Notes: generated by a model from the letters alone, not told the origin. Counted from the stretch's first letter, positions 1-9,978 are shown. The stretch is 64,000 nt of DNA from Spirosoma endbachense (GCF_010233585.1 NZ_CP045997.1:5399284-5463283); one strand, 5' to 3'. Numbers and translations: made by a program.

Positions 1-830
1 TTATGAAAAAGCATCATAGACCCGACGAATAAAAGCAGCGTGATGGAAACACTATAGAGCAATTGACCAGTAGTAAATGTCCCTTCGTTAAAAATACAGA
101 ACCGACTCAGTTCGAATAAGGAAGACAAGGGGTTTAGCTCCATGAGCAGTCTTAAATTGTCTGGAACAATGATTACTGGGTAAATAACGGGTGTAATGAA
201 CATCATTAAGCGAATGCCGATATTCACAATATTGATTAAATCACGGTATTGAGCTGTCAAAACGGCAAACAATAAGCCTGCTGACAGGCCATTAATACCA
301 ATTACGGCTATCGCAAACGGAAGTAAAAGTAACCACCAACTTATAGTGATGGGTGTGTTGTAAATACTCCAATAAACCAAAATTAGTATGAATAAGAGCA
401 GGAGTTGTAATAAAAGTCGTATGATGTTGGCGCTTACTAGTGATAATGGAACAATAAGTCGTGGGAAGTATACTTTTTGAAAAATGGATTCATAGTGGGT
501 GAAAGTAAAGGAGATAGCAATAAAGCTTTCACTAAAGAATGTCCATAAAGCAATACCGATCAGGTAAAATAATACCGGTGGTATATTGCCCGTGGAAATA
601 CCAACCAGTTTATTAAAAACCAGTACATACGTCAATAGAGTCAGAACAGGCTGGAAAAGTATCCATAACGGTCCAAGCAGGGTTTGTTGGTGATTGAGTA
701 GAAAATCTTTCCTGATCAAACGGAGCCAAAGATTACGGTAAGCCCATACTTCTTTTAGTTTCCAATCCCACCAACTGGTTTCACTGGTAAGCTCCCATTC
801 CCACTCTTCTGATTTGGAATCGCTCTTCAT
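1..830 (-). CDS. ABC-2 type polysaccharide export permease (3' end cut)
   Basis: Reading leftward from the ATG at 828-830, the frame stays open to the window edge (276 codons), so the last few residues are missing. The N-terminus is acidic and Trp-rich, followed by a WAYRNLWLRLIRKDF stretch and the motif QTLLGPLWILFQP. This motif is typical of the Wzm/TagG permeases that move O-antigen, teichoic acid or other glycans across the inner membrane with an ATPase partner. About six hydrophobic membrane segments follow, ending in NPLSSLFELSRFCIF. The usual family length is about 280-290 residues, so little is lost. The cognate ATPase gene would be expected just beyond the left edge. No start is visible upstream of this ATG within about 200 bases of non-coding DNA. 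Confidence 0.85.
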   Translation of the reverse strand, partial: MKSDSKSEEWEWELTSETSWWDWKLKEVWAYRNLWLRLIRKDFLLNHQQTLLGPLWILFQPVLTLLTYVLVFNKLVGISTGNIPPVLFYLIGIALWTFFSESFIAISFTFTHYESIFQKVYFPRLIVPLSLVSANIIRLLLQLLLLFILILVYWSIYNTPITISWWLLLLPFAIAVIGINGLSAGLLFAVLTAQYRDLINIVNIGIRLMMFITPVIYPVIIVPDNLRLLMELNPLSSLFELSRFCIFNEGTFTTGQLLYSVSITLLLFVGSMMLFH

Positions 831-983
831 GTTCTATAGCTACTAATCCAAAAGTAACTAAGCACTGGCATGGAAAAAAGTAAAGCCTGTATAAAAGCAA
901 CGTTTACGAATTTTATGTAACTGAAAATCAATTGATTATTTATATCTATTTTGGTAGATTAGTCGAAACGAATACCTTATTGG

Positions 984-1024
984 TAAGGATTAGTCTGGCT
1001 GTAAAGCTAGCAGACTAATCCTTA
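984..1024 (-). terminator. Intrinsic terminator hairpin after the M20 amidohydrolase gene
   Basis: A perfect 14-bp inverted repeat (984-997 with 1011-1024) surrounds a 13-base loop. It lies 14 bases past the stop codon of the amidohydrolase on the minus strand. Confidence 0.7.
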
Positions 1025-1037
1025 ATTGTTTCTTTGC

Positions 1038-2711
1038 TTACTTCCCTTTGCTCTCTGGCTTCTTCTCAAATTCCGCCCGCTGATCGTCGCGGAGGGTTGG
1101 ATACTTGATGCCCAACTGTTCCAGGTAGGTCTTATATTTAGTGGGATCGTAATAGTATTTCTCCAGTTTGGGCTTGAATTCAGTCATTATTTTCTGATTC
1201 AGGTAAATGGCCGGTATTTCTTTCGACGAAATCAGTGGTTGGTATTTCGTTTCTTTTGTTTGCTCGTCGGTGTAGTATGCCTTAGCCTGCTGAATGATTT
1301 CTGGCTTCATGAGCATGTCCAGAAGCGTCATGGCCTCGGCTTTTGCCCCGGCCACCACCCCTTTGTGCGCAATGGGTGTAGCCATAGATATAGCATCTGA
1401 CCAATGGTGGCCCGGCAGCCCCGGAATATTGGACGGATAAAGAAGCACCACCGTTGGAACTGCCCAGGAAATGTCCGAAATATCGTCGGAACCACCCGTC
1501 AGAGGAACCATCGATTGACCACCCATCATGAGCGTTGGCCCAGTTGGAATTGGCGTTCCGATTGTGTCCAGCTTGATGGCCAGCCCTTCCCGTTTGGGCG
1601 ACTGGAGTTCCTTTTGGGTCGCTTTGGCCAGCAACTGGTCATCGGGCGACCAGGTTGGCAGACCAACCCGCTTAATGTTTTCATACATCGTTGAGGCTAT
1701 GGGCTTATTGAAGTGCCCCGGCCAGGCCGACCCCAAAATCTCATAGGTGAATTTTGTATCAGTCATCAGGGCAGCCCCTTCCGCAATTTTGATCCCTTTT
1801 TCAAATAGCGCCTTGATTTTAGGGTAAGATCGTTCGCGGAAGTAATACCAGACCGACGCTTTGGACGGAACGACGTTGGGTTGATCGCCACCGTCGGAAA
1901 TGACATAATGGGAGCGTTGGGTTAATTCGAGATGCTCGCGCCGGTAGTTCCAGCCGATATTCATCAGTTCTACCGCATCCAGTGCGCTACGACCCCGCCA
2001 CGGAGCACCTGCCGCATGAGCAGCCTGACCTTCAAAAGTAAACTTGACCGAGATCATGCCGTTATACCCTACGTCGCCATAGGATACACTCAGGTTATCG
2101 GCTACGTGGGTAAAAATGCAGGCATCAACATCCTTAAAGTAACCATCACGAACGTAGAAGGCTTTGGCACCAAGTAATTCCTCGGCAACACCGGGCCAGA
2201 GCATCAGCGTGCCAGACATCTTGTTTTTCTCCATCAGCTGTTTCACCGTCAGGGCGGCCACAATATTGAGAGCCTGCCCCGAATTATGTCCTTCGCCGTG
2301 ACCGGGCGCACCTTCTACAATTGGGTCTTTGTAAGCTACGCCCGGTTTCTGGCTGGCTTTGGGTATGCAATCCACATCAGAGCCAATGGCAATGACGGGT
2401 TTGCCCGACCCCCAGGTTGCAACCCAGGCCGTTGGCATACCGGCAATGCCTTTCTGAACGGTGAAGCCTTCTTTTTCGAGGATAGAGGTCAGGTATTTAA
2501 AGGATTCAACCTCCTGAAAACCCAGTTCCGCGAAGCTGAACAGCATATCATTGATCTGTTGCGCCTGATCCTTGCGCTGATCAATAGCAGCAATTGCCTC
2601 CTGTTTGAGCCGCTCAACTTTATCGACAGTCGGTTTTGCCTTTTTGGCTTGTGCCAGTAGAATAGCAGGCATCAGGCAGAGAAGTAATAGAGGTTTTATT
2701 CTATAATTCAT
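1038..2711 (-). CDS. Secreted M20 family amidohydrolase (AbgB-like)
   Basis: 557 residues starting at the ATG 2709-2711, with a signal peptide in the first ~20 residues (hydrophobic LLLLCLMPAILLA). The body matches the M20D amidohydrolases related to aminobenzoyl-glutamate hydrolase subunit B: the metal-site segment GSDVDCIP (about residues 110-117), GHGEGHNSG (about 137-145) and the EE pair near 177-178, then a dimerisation domain. Such enzymes cleave amide bonds of N-acyl amino acids using two metal ions; the substrate here is not known. The export signal suggests action in the periplasm or outside the cell. It is a single-gene unit, with a terminator just after the stop and about 290 bases of non-coding DNA before the divergent glycoside hydrolase. 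Confidence 0.88.
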   Translation of the reverse strand: MNYRIKPLLLLCLMPAILLAQAKKAKPTVDKVERLKQEAIAAIDQRKDQAQQINDMLFSFAELGFQEVESFKYLTSILEKEGFTVQKGIAGMPTAWVATWGSGKPVIAIGSDVDCIPKASQKPGVAYKDPIVEGAPGHGEGHNSGQALNIVAALTVKQLMEKNKMSGTLMLWPGVAEELLGAKAFYVRDGYFKDVDACIFTHVADNLSVSYGDVGYNGMISVKFTFEGQAAHAAGAPWRGRSALDAVELMNIGWNYRREHLELTQRSHYVISDGGDQPNVVPSKASVWYYFRERSYPKIKALFEKGIKIAEGAALMTDTKFTYEILGSAWPGHFNKPIASTMYENIKRVGLPTWSPDDQLLAKATQKELQSPKREGLAIKLDTIGTPIPTGPTLMMGGQSMVPLTGGSDDISDISWAVPTVVLLYPSNIPGLPGHHWSDAISMATPIAHKGVVAGAKAEAMTLLDMLMKPEIIQQAKAYYTDEQTKETKYQPLISSKEIPAIYLNQKIMTEFKPKLEKYYYDPTKYKTYLEQLGIKYPTLRDDQRAEFEKKPESKGK

Positions 2712-3005
2712 TGTTATGATAAAATTATATTGGGCTATTTAGGTTAACTATTTATAAATATACTGAAAATGTGGAATTTCTTATGCCTGATTAATAAGCC
2801 AGGAAGTTCTGTAGAGCTGTGTGTTGGAAATTTTTATAAAGAATAGACAGGAAAAGGAAAGTGCATGATGCAAGTCGCTGATTGATTAGTAATATTTGGG
2901 CTTATAATTAGGCTTTTTATAGACAAAGCGTGTTGTGTCTGGATCGTACAGCGCAGACGATAGTTTGTATAGCCGATAAAACGGGACTTATCCTATCAGC
3001 CCTAA

Positions 3006-6000
3006 ATGAAAAGACGTACCTTCCTGAAAAATAGCTCTGCTGCTGGCCTGGTGGCATTAATTACTCCTACGGGTATTATCAGGCGCAGTAGCCAGGTGCC
3101 TGATGCCGGTTCATTAGCCACCAATTTTTTGACTCCTCCGGCATCGGCCCGACCACAAACATGGTGGCATTGGATGAATGGTAATGTTACGGCGGATGGA
3201 ATCACTCGTGATCTCGAAGCCATGCAGCAAATCGGCCTGGGTGGTTTTCAGAATTTCGATGCTGGTACGGGCATACCCAAAGGGCCTGTTCAGTATTTGA
3301 GCCCGGAATGGCTTAAACTGAAAGAACATACCATTAAGGAAGCCGAGCGGCTGGGACTGGAATTTACGATGCACAACTGCCCCGGCTGGTCATCGAGCGG
3401 TGGACCCTGGATTACACCAGAATTGGCCATGCAGCAGATAACCTGGAGCGAAGCCTATGTTGATGGGGGAAAAACGGTAACGCTTACGTTGCCTAAACCC
3501 TTGACTCGACTGGGCTATTATCGCGATGTGCAGGTGCTGGCGTTCCCCTCTTTGCCCGGTGAGGTTTCTCTGCCAAAGCTGATCAGACAGATAACAACCG
3601 GTAATGGAATAGTCGATAGTAAGCTGTTGACTGGCGAAAGCCCTGAAGGAGCTACTATCCGGCCAGCCGAAGGCGCTAAATCGGCTTATCTACAGCTTGA
3701 ATTTAATGAGCGGTTTGAGGCCCGATCGATTGCATTTGTGAGTAAATCTGTGCCTGGCGCTTCCGAATCAGGTGGTCAGGGTGGCTTTGGCGGTGGGCCT
3801 GTGTTTACGCTCGAAGCATCGGATGATGGGAGTCAATTTAGAAAAGTTGCTACCGGGACTTTAAGCCGATCGGCCGACGATGACTTCACCATGAAGGAGT
3901 TCACAGCTACAAAAGCCCGCTTTTTCCGGCTGACTACTGCAACCGCAAGAAATCTTTCCCAGCTGCGCTTCTCGGGAACGCCCCGCCTGACGGACTGGAT
4001 GAAGAAAGTCAATACTGTTTTTAATGGGGAGGAGGTAGCACCGGCTTCGGCTAGTCTGGACAATGTCGCTATTAAACCGGAGTCTATTGTTAACATTACG
4101 CAGTACATGGACAAAGAGGGCGCCCTGAACTGGAATGCACCTGCCGGGCAGTGGACTATTTTGCGGATAGGATTCACCCCATTAGGAGCATTAAATCGTT
4201 CGGCTCCCGACACAGGTGTGGGGCTGGAATGTGACAAATACAGCAAAACGGCTATCACATTCCATTTTAACAAGATGATGGCGAATCTGTTGCCAACGCT
4301 TGGCTCACTCGCTCAAAAGGGTAAGGTCGGATTACTGATCGATTCGTATGAGATCGGTATGCAAAACTGGACGCCTGAATTTCCACAGGAGTTCGGGAAA
4401 CGTGCCGGATATGATCTGGTCAACTACCTGCCTACGCTGACCGGGCGCCCTGTTGGTAACGTTGATACGACAGAACGATTCCTCTGGGATTTTCGGCGGA
4501 TACAGGCCGACTTGATGGCCGATAACTACTATGGTCAGTTTACGGAGTTATGCCATCAACATAACCTCATTGCCTATACCGAACCCTACGATCGCGGGCC
4601 AATGGAAGAAATGCAGATCGGAGCCCGGGTCGATGTGAACATGGGCGAGTTCTGGAATGGTCTGTCGACGCTGTTTCAGAATAACTGGACGATGCGCAGA
4701 ACGACCAAATTAGCCGCTTCTATTGCTCACATTAATGGAAAGGGTGGCGAAAAACCACAGGTTGTAGGGGCAGAAGCATTCACCGGAGAGCCAGAGTCGT
4801 CGCGGTGGCAGGAATATCCCTTTGCCATGAAGGCTACGGGTGATAAAATGTTCACGCAGGGGTTGAACCGAATCATTTTTCACCGCTATGCACATCAACC
4901 TCATCCAACGGCATTGCCGGGCATGACAATGGGGCCGTGGGGCATTCATTTCGATCGAACAACAACCTGGTGGTCGGTCGGAAAAGGTTGGGTGAATTAC
5001 CTGTCCCGTTGTCAATACCTGCTTCAGCAAGGATTATTCGTAGCTGATCTGGCTTATTTTACGGGCGAGTCGGGCGGGCTCTATACCAAAGTGAGTCCGG
5101 ATGAACTTAGCCCTGCTCCTCCGCAAGGCCATGATTATGACCTGATTAATGCCGAGGTTATTCTCCGGCGGGTAAAAATTGAGAATCAGCGGATTGTGTT
5201 GCCCGATGAGATGAGCTATCGGGTTTTGGTGCTTCAGGATTATAAAACAATCACGCTCGAACTGCTTCGAAAACTTCGCGAACTGGTTCATCAGGGGATG
5301 TGTCTGGTCGGAGCAAAACCCGAACGAACACCGGGACTGAGGGATTACTCGGCTGGTGAGCCAGAGTTCAAACAGATTGTGGGTGAGTTGTGGGGCAACA
5401 TAAATGGTACTACGCTGACTGAAAACCGGGTAGGAAAAGGCAGCGTTTACTGGGGTATTGCGTTACCCACCGTACTCGAAAAGCTAAGCGTAAAGCCGGA
5501 TTTTGAGGTTTCGTCCCGGTCGGGAGATGCGCCGATTACCTACATACACCGGCGGATAGGTCAAACTGATCTCTATTTTCTGGCGAATCAGCGTCGAACG
5601 ACTGAAGAACTTGTCTGCACCTTTCGCGTAAATGGCCGCCAGCCGGAGTTATGGGATGCCAATACGGGTACCATTACGCCAGTAGGGATTTACGAAGAAC
5701 CTGATGGGCGGATGCGCGTTCCTGTACAGCTTGACCCATCAGGTTCGGTATTTGTTGTTTTTCGGGAGCCTGTTGCGGGCAAACAACTGCAAGTGGTGTT
5801 GAAAGACGCAAAACAACTAGTAACTACAAAGCCATTCCCGGCTGTTACCCGAACGCTCTACAAAGAGGTAACCGACAATTTTTCCATCGCTTTCTGGGCG
5901 AAACCGGAGTCGAATGTCATGCTTAGTACCCGGAACTTCATGGACAATATAGCTGATCCGTGGACAGACTATTATACGATTTATCCACCATCGGGGAAAG

Positions 6001-7112
6001 ATTTATACGGAGAAGGGCACGAAACCTGCGGCTTAACCGTGGGGCGAAATGGTGTAGCTGTATGGCATCATGGAGCCGGTAAGCCTGTCTTTATACTGGC
6101 TGCGCCAACCGCTATTTCGGGCTGGAGCCATATTGCGCTTGTTTATCAGGCTGGAGCACCATCGGTCTATGTGAATGGAAAACTCATCCAGCGGGGAGAG
6201 AGCAATGGAAAGCCAATCCATCCGGGTATTGGAAAAGCCTATCTGAACGAGGGGGCTTCATACTACAATGGTGATATGAGCACACCACAGGTAGTACGGG
6301 AGGTGCTTAATGAGACCCAAATCCAGAAGCTGGCGGCTGAATTACCAAACGTTGAGCAACCAATGCCGGTAGTAGCCATAGCAGGTGCGAAGAAAGCGAG
6401 CCTTCTGGTCTGGCAGGATGGTCGTTATACGCTTCGCGATAATGCGGGCCGGGATACAGCATTTCAGGTTTCTGGCCTGGGAAAAGCAATCGAGTTGACT
6501 GGACCCTGGCAACTCCGTTTTCCACCTGATTTGGGTGCACCGGCAACCATCACCTTACCCCGTCTGGTATCATTGCATACCCACACAGACGAAGGCGTAA
6601 AGCATTTTTCGGGTACGGTGACCTATAGCCAGACTGTTTCGTTTCCAGCCAGTAAATTGGGGAATACTAAACGGGTGTGGCTTGATTTAGGGCGGGTAGA
6701 AGTGATTGCGGAGGTGCGCGTAAATGGAAAAGAACTGGGTATTCTCTGGAAACGGCCTTATCAGGTTGACGTTACTGAAGCCATAAAAGCTGGAGCGAAT
6801 TCAATTGAAATCCGGGTAACGAACCTATGGCCGAATCGCCTGATTGGCGACGAATACCGCCCGGAAGAAGCGAAATATACGCCTGGCGGGGGAGCCAGTG
6901 GATTTGCCAGCCTGAGCAATGGAGCTATTGAGCAATTACCCGACTGGTATCAACAGGGTAAGCCTAAACCTGCCGGTGGCCGCATTACATTTACCACCTG
7001 GAAGCACTATACCAAAGACTCGCCACTGCTCGAGTCCGGCCTAATTGGGCCCGTAACGTTACGCGTGGCTGAACTGAAATCGCTGGATACGCTTTTAGCT
7101 GCGAAGAAGTAA
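3006..7112 (+). CDS. GH106-type alpha-L-rhamnosidase with LamG insertion
   Basis: 1368 residues. It begins with a twin-arginine-like leader (KRRTFLKNSS, hydrophobic segment, then polar), so it is probably exported. The N-terminal motif WWHWMNGNVTADGITRDLEAM and the catalytic-barrel segments DSYE (446-449), YTEPYDRG (around 526) and GAEAFTG (around 590) are typical of GH106 alpha-L-rhamnosidases. Glutamates 449, 526 and 590 are candidate active-site residues; I cannot tell which are acid and base. Residues ~950-1105 look like an inserted LamG/concanavalin-like domain (IAFWAKPE..., GWSHIALVYQAG). The C-terminus (~1160-1360) is a GH2-like jelly roll ending in an NLWPNRLIGDE motif. It likely releases rhamnose from plant or microbial glycans such as rhamnogalacturonan. 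The nearby oxidoreductase and lactonase may handle products, but they are not in one operon with it. Confidence 0.85.
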   Translation: MKRRTFLKNSSAAGLVALITPTGIIRRSSQVPDAGSLATNFLTPPASARPQTWWHWMNGNVTADGITRDLEAMQQIGLGGFQNFDAGTGIPKGPVQYLSPEWLKLKEHTIKEAERLGLEFTMHNCPGWSSSGGPWITPELAMQQITWSEAYVDGGKTVTLTLPKPLTRLGYYRDVQVLAFPSLPGEVSLPKLIRQITTGNGIVDSKLLTGESPEGATIRPAEGAKSAYLQLEFNERFEARSIAFVSKSVPGASESGGQGGFGGGPVFTLEASDDGSQFRKVATGTLSRSADDDFTMKEFTATKARFFRLTTATARNLSQLRFSGTPRLTDWMKKVNTVFNGEEVAPASASLDNVAIKPESIVNITQYMDKEGALNWNAPAGQWTILRIGFTPLGALNRSAPDTGVGLECDKYSKTAITFHFNKMMANLLPTLGSLAQKGKVGLLIDSYEIGMQNWTPEFPQEFGKRAGYDLVNYLPTLTGRPVGNVDTTERFLWDFRRIQADLMADNYYGQFTELCHQHNLIAYTEPYDRGPMEEMQIGARVDVNMGEFWNGLSTLFQNNWTMRRTTKLAASIAHINGKGGEKPQVVGAEAFTGEPESSRWQEYPFAMKATGDKMFTQGLNRIIFHRYAHQPHPTALPGMTMGPWGIHFDRTTTWWSVGKGWVNYLSRCQYLLQQGLFVADLAYFTGESGGLYTKVSPDELSPAPPQGHDYDLINAEVILRRVKIENQRIVLPDEMSYRVLVLQDYKTITLELLRKLRELVHQGMCLVGAKPERTPGLRDYSAGEPEFKQIVGELWGNINGTTLTENRVGKGSVYWGIALPTVLEKLSVKPDFEVSSRSGDAPITYIHRRIGQTDLYFLANQRRTTEELVCTFRVNGRQPELWDANTGTITPVGIYEEPDGRMRVPVQLDPSGSVFVVFREPVAGKQLQVVLKDAKQLVTTKPFPAVTRTLYKEVTDNFSIAFWAKPESNVMLSTRNFMDNIADPWTDYYTIYPPSGKDLYGEGHETCGLTVGRNGVAVWHHGAGKPVFILAAPTAISGWSHIALVYQAGAPSVYVNGKLIQRGESNGKPIHPGIGKAYLNEGASYYNGDMSTPQVVREVLNETQIQKLAAELPNVEQPMPVVAIAGAKKASLLVWQDGRYTLRDNAGRDTAFQVSGLGKAIELTGPWQLRFPPDLGAPATITLPRLVSLHTHTDEGVKHFSGTVTYSQTVSFPASKLGNTKRVWLDLGRVEVIAEVRVNGKELGILWKRPYQVDVTEAIKAGANSIEIRVTNLWPNRLIGDEYRPEEAKYTPGGGASGFASLSNGAIEQLPDWYQQGKPKPAGGRITFTTWKHYTKDSPLLESGLIGPVTLRVAELKSLDTLLAAKK

Positions 7113-7132
7113 TGATGTTTTAGCCAAAAACA

Positions 7133-7165
7133 AAGGCCATATCTCCTGGATATGGCCTTGTTTTG
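7133..7165. terminator. Bidirectional terminator between convergent genes
   Basis: A perfect 10-bp stem (7133-7142 with 7150-7159) is followed by GTTTTG. It sits between the rhamnosidase stop and the stop of the convergent oxidoreductase. Confidence 0.75.
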
Positions 7166-7189
7166 AAGGGGGTACCGTTTGCAAAACAG

Positions 7190-8623
7190 CTAAACGGCGC
7201 CCATAATTTTCATATTGATCGGGTCCCAGCTAATGGCCTTCTTCTGGGCGAAACTCATGTTTCCGCACTGGGTTGGGCCGCAGGCACGAAGGCCAAAGGT
7301 AGCATCTTCGACGTTCGGAGCACCCGTCCGGATGGAGTTGAAGAAATTGGAAAAGTGCTCGTACCGATCGCCCTTATAATCTTTAGGGAAAGTGTATTTA
7401 AGCTCTTTCGGGCCTTCCAGTTCCGGATGGGGTGGATACAACTTGGCGTATTCCTGAATATAGAGTTCCTTCTGGTCTTTCGGGAAGTTGTCGATCGACA
7501 TACCCGGTGCCTTTGGAAATTTATTCCGATGAACGGTCAGGCTATCGAAACCGAGCGACAAATCGCCTTCTGTGCCCACAATCCGAACCAGATAATTACC
7601 ACCACCGCCATCGACGAAGTTAGAGCGGGTTGTCAGGTTAAACTCAGGATGTTCGGCCGTTTTTGGATAATCGTAGATGCTCAACTGAATATCGGGTACA
7701 TCCCGCCCATCTTTCCAGTAGCGGGTACCCCCGCTCGAATATACCCGATTTGGCCCTTTTGACCCCGTAATGCAGTGTAGAGACGTTAGCAGGTGAACAT
7801 ACAGATCCCCGGCAATTCCGGTGCCATAGTCCTGATAGTTACGCCACCGGAAAAAGCGGAGTGGGTCCCAGGCACGCTTGGGTGCACTACCCAGATAGGT
7901 GTCCCAATCAACGGTTTGTGGTGAAGCATCCGGCGGAACCGAGTACTGCCAGGCACCCATCGCACTGTGGCGGTCATAAATAGCTTCTGCGAAGACCAGT
8001 TCGCCAATATCACCCGCCTTCATCAATTCACGAGCTTTGGCAATCAGCAATGAACTGGCAAACTGGCTACCAACCTGGAAGACCTTGCCGGTTTCTTTAG
8101 CGACTTTAATCAGCGTATGGCCGTCCTCAAACTTTTGCACCATCGGCTTTTCGCAATAAACGTGCTTGCCTTTGCGCATGGCATCGGTAGAGATTTTTTC
8201 GTGCCAGTGATCGGTAGTACCATTGATGATGGCATCAACGTCTTTACGCTCTAAAATCTCCCGGTAGTCTTTGGTAACCGGAAGCTGATCGCCCCAAAGT
8301 TCTTTGGCACGACGAAGACGCCCGTCATACAGATCACAAGCTGCTACCATTTCGATACCATCGACCATCAGGGCCGTTTGAGTATCGCCAATACCCATGC
8401 CACCCGTACCGATGAGGGCAATCCGAACTTTGTCATTAGCCGCAGTACTGGAATGGCTTTTTACCAGATTCAGATACTGGGGAGCAGCTATTGCTTTGGT
8501 TTCTGCCAATGCAGCTGGTGCCGTGGCTGCGGCCGTACCGGCAATGCCGAGGGTCTTCAGAAAAGATCGGCGGGAGTTTTTCCCATTGTTTTCTGATGAA
8601 ACCGCCCGTTTGTCGTTCTTCAT
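7190..8623 (-). CDS. Gfo/Idh/MocA family oxidoreductase, Tat-type leader
   Basis: 477 residues from the ATG 8621-8623. The leader carries SRRSFLKTLGIAGTAAATAP, a twin-arginine signal, so the folded cofactor-loaded enzyme is probably exported. The Rossmann motif GTGGMGIGD follows at about residue 72, then the family motifs GTTDHWHEK and YCEKPM around 160. This is the pattern of periplasmic NAD(P)-dependent sugar or inositol dehydrogenases common in Bacteroidota. The substrate cannot be read from sequence. It is transcribed away from the divergent lactonase-like gene across a ~230-base intergenic region, and it converges on the rhamnosidase. Confidence 0.87.
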   Translation of the reverse strand: MKNDKRAVSSENNGKNSRRSFLKTLGIAGTAAATAPAALAETKAIAAPQYLNLVKSHSSTAANDKVRIALIGTGGMGIGDTQTALMVDGIEMVAACDLYDGRLRRAKELWGDQLPVTKDYREILERKDVDAIINGTTDHWHEKISTDAMRKGKHVYCEKPMVQKFEDGHTLIKVAKETGKVFQVGSQFASSLLIAKARELMKAGDIGELVFAEAIYDRHSAMGAWQYSVPPDASPQTVDWDTYLGSAPKRAWDPLRFFRWRNYQDYGTGIAGDLYVHLLTSLHCITGSKGPNRVYSSGGTRYWKDGRDVPDIQLSIYDYPKTAEHPEFNLTTRSNFVDGGGGNYLVRIVGTEGDLSLGFDSLTVHRNKFPKAPGMSIDNFPKDQKELYIQEYAKLYPPHPELEGPKELKYTFPKDYKGDRYEHFSNFFNSIRTGAPNVEDATFGLRACGPTQCGNMSFAQKKAISWDPINMKIMGAV

Positions 8624-8798
8624 AATAAAAATAGATTGAGGATTTGAAAAGTCGCGTATTCGCTGTTACAGGGCTGTTTAAGGTTTCAGCCGCTTATAAC
8701 TTGGTTTCCGGCGAATCTCCTGTAAAAATAACCGAAGTCTTTATTTAATTTTTAAAAAATTTAATAATTAAAAAGTCCGCTGAAACCACTTATTCACA

Positions 8799-8829
8799 TT
8801 GCAATCCCCTCATCACTTTAGTAATCTTG
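8799..8829 (+). promoter_or_regulatory. Candidate Bacteroidota promoter for the SMP-30 gene
   Basis: TTG at 8799-8801 and TAATCTTG at 8822-8829, 20 bases apart, resemble the Bacteroidota -33 (TTTG) and -7 (TAnnTTTG) elements with one mismatch in the -7 box. The pair ends about 29 bases before the ATG. The call rests on pattern only. Confidence 0.35.
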
Positions 8830-8857
8830 TCCTTATTCCTAAATCACTGTCAGTAAG

Positions 8858-9880
8858 ATGAAAGCATTCGTGTTAACTTGTTTAATAACGGCCAGTGTTG
8901 GCCAGATTCTTGCACAAACTACGCCTTACCCGACCATTGGTCAGGTCGTGCGACTTGATCCCCGAATCGATAAACTGATTCCGAAAGATGCCCAGATAGA
9001 AGTACTGGCCAGTGGCTTCGTATGGACCGAAGGGCCAATCTGGGTCAAAAACCATGACGCCGTTGCCGGAAATTTTTTACTCTTCTCCGACGTGCCGCAA
9101 AATACCATTTTCAAGTGGACCGAAAAAGAGGGTGTTACTCCCTTTCTGAAACCTTCGGGCTATACAGGTACGGGTGTGTACGGCGATGAGCCCGGCTCTA
9201 ATGGACTGACCATTGACCGTAAAGGGCAGCTTATTGCCTGTGAGCATGGCGACCGGCGCGTAACGGCCATGCCTTTAGATGGGATTGGTGGGAAACGCAC
9301 ACTGGCCGATAATTACAACGGAAAGCGGTTCAACAGCCCAAACGATGTGATAGCGCACTCCAACGGCAGCTATTATTTTACTGACCCTCCTTATGGGATG
9401 CCCAAAAAAGAAAAAGACCCCACTCGGGAAACCGAAGGCTTCGGTGTTTACCGGATTGCTCAGAATGGAACCGTTTCTATGGTTGTCGGCGATCTGACCC
9501 GCCCGAATGGCATTGCTTTGTCGCCAGATGAAAAAACGTTGTATGTGGCTCAGTCAGATCCATCCCGACCCGTCATTATGGCTTATGCCGTGCAGCCAGA
9601 CGGATCGGTGAGCAAAGGCCGGGTTGTGTTTGGAGCCGATGGCCTGAAAAAGCAAAATCTGGAAGGAGGGTTCGATGGTATGAAAGTTGACCGTGAAGGC
9701 AACCTCTGGGCTACAGGTCCCGGTGGCGTGTTGGTGATCTCACCCGCAGGCGATTTTCTGGGGCATATTAAAATTGGAGGAGCAACCGCTAACTGCGCCT
9801 GGGGCGACGACGGCTCCATGCTCTACATTACCGCCGATATGTATCTCTGTCGGATAAAAACTACGGCTAAAGGATGGTAA
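8858..9880 (+). CDS. SMP-30/gluconolactonase family protein, secreted
   Basis: 340 residues with a signal peptide ending near ILAQ-TT (residues 1-20). The six-bladed propeller signature of the SMP-30/gluconolactonase family is clear: FVWTEGPIW with the metal-ligand Glu, GSNGLTIDRKGQL, FNSPNDVIAHSNG and RPNGIALSPDE. Members hydrolyse sugar lactones with a divalent metal ion bound at the propeller centre. In this setting it could act on an aldonolactone made by the neighbouring oxidoreductase, but that link is inferred from proximity alone. The gene stands alone and is divergent from the oxidoreductase. An imperfect inverted repeat follows the stop. Confidence 0.88.
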   Translation: MKAFVLTCLITASVGQILAQTTPYPTIGQVVRLDPRIDKLIPKDAQIEVLASGFVWTEGPIWVKNHDAVAGNFLLFSDVPQNTIFKWTEKEGVTPFLKPSGYTGTGVYGDEPGSNGLTIDRKGQLIACEHGDRRVTAMPLDGIGGKRTLADNYNGKRFNSPNDVIAHSNGSYYFTDPPYGMPKKEKDPTRETEGFGVYRIAQNGTVSMVVGDLTRPNGIALSPDEKTLYVAQSDPSRPVIMAYAVQPDGSVSKGRVVFGADGLKKQNLEGGFDGMKVDREGNLWATGPGGVLVISPAGDFLGHIKIGGATANCAWGDDGSMLYITADMYLCRIKTTAKGW

Positions 9881-9885
9881 TAAGC

Positions 9886-9963
9886 AATGATGAATTAGGA
9901 ATGAAAAGTGATCGATAAATTAGCGAAAAGACATTCATCGTTTATCATTCATAATTCATCATT
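9886..9963. repeat. Long imperfect AT-rich inverted repeat
   Basis: The arms at 9886-9904 and 9945-9963 match at 18 of 19 bases. The loop is about 40 bases. The element lies between the SMP-30 stop and the mrdA promoter and could act as a terminator for the former. There is no strong T tract. Confidence 0.45.
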
Positions 9964-9970
9964 ATTAAGC

Positions 9971-9978
9971 TAACTTTG
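9971..9978 (+). promoter_or_regulatory. Candidate -7 promoter element for mrdA
   Basis: TAACTTTG is a perfect match to the Bacteroidota -7 consensus TAnnTTTG, 38 bases before the mrdA ATG. I see no clear TTTG at the matching -33 distance, because the inverted repeat occupies that space. Confidence 0.45.

Noticed and set aside
1026..1400. Open frame of 124 residues on the plus strand
   Set aside because: It lies wholly antisense to the M20 amidohydrolase, whose frame has clear homology and a signal peptide; the antisense frame has no recognisable features.
7163..7762. Open frame of 199 residues on the plus strand
   Set aside because: Antisense to the Gfo/Idh/MocA gene; shadow of the well-supported opposite strand.
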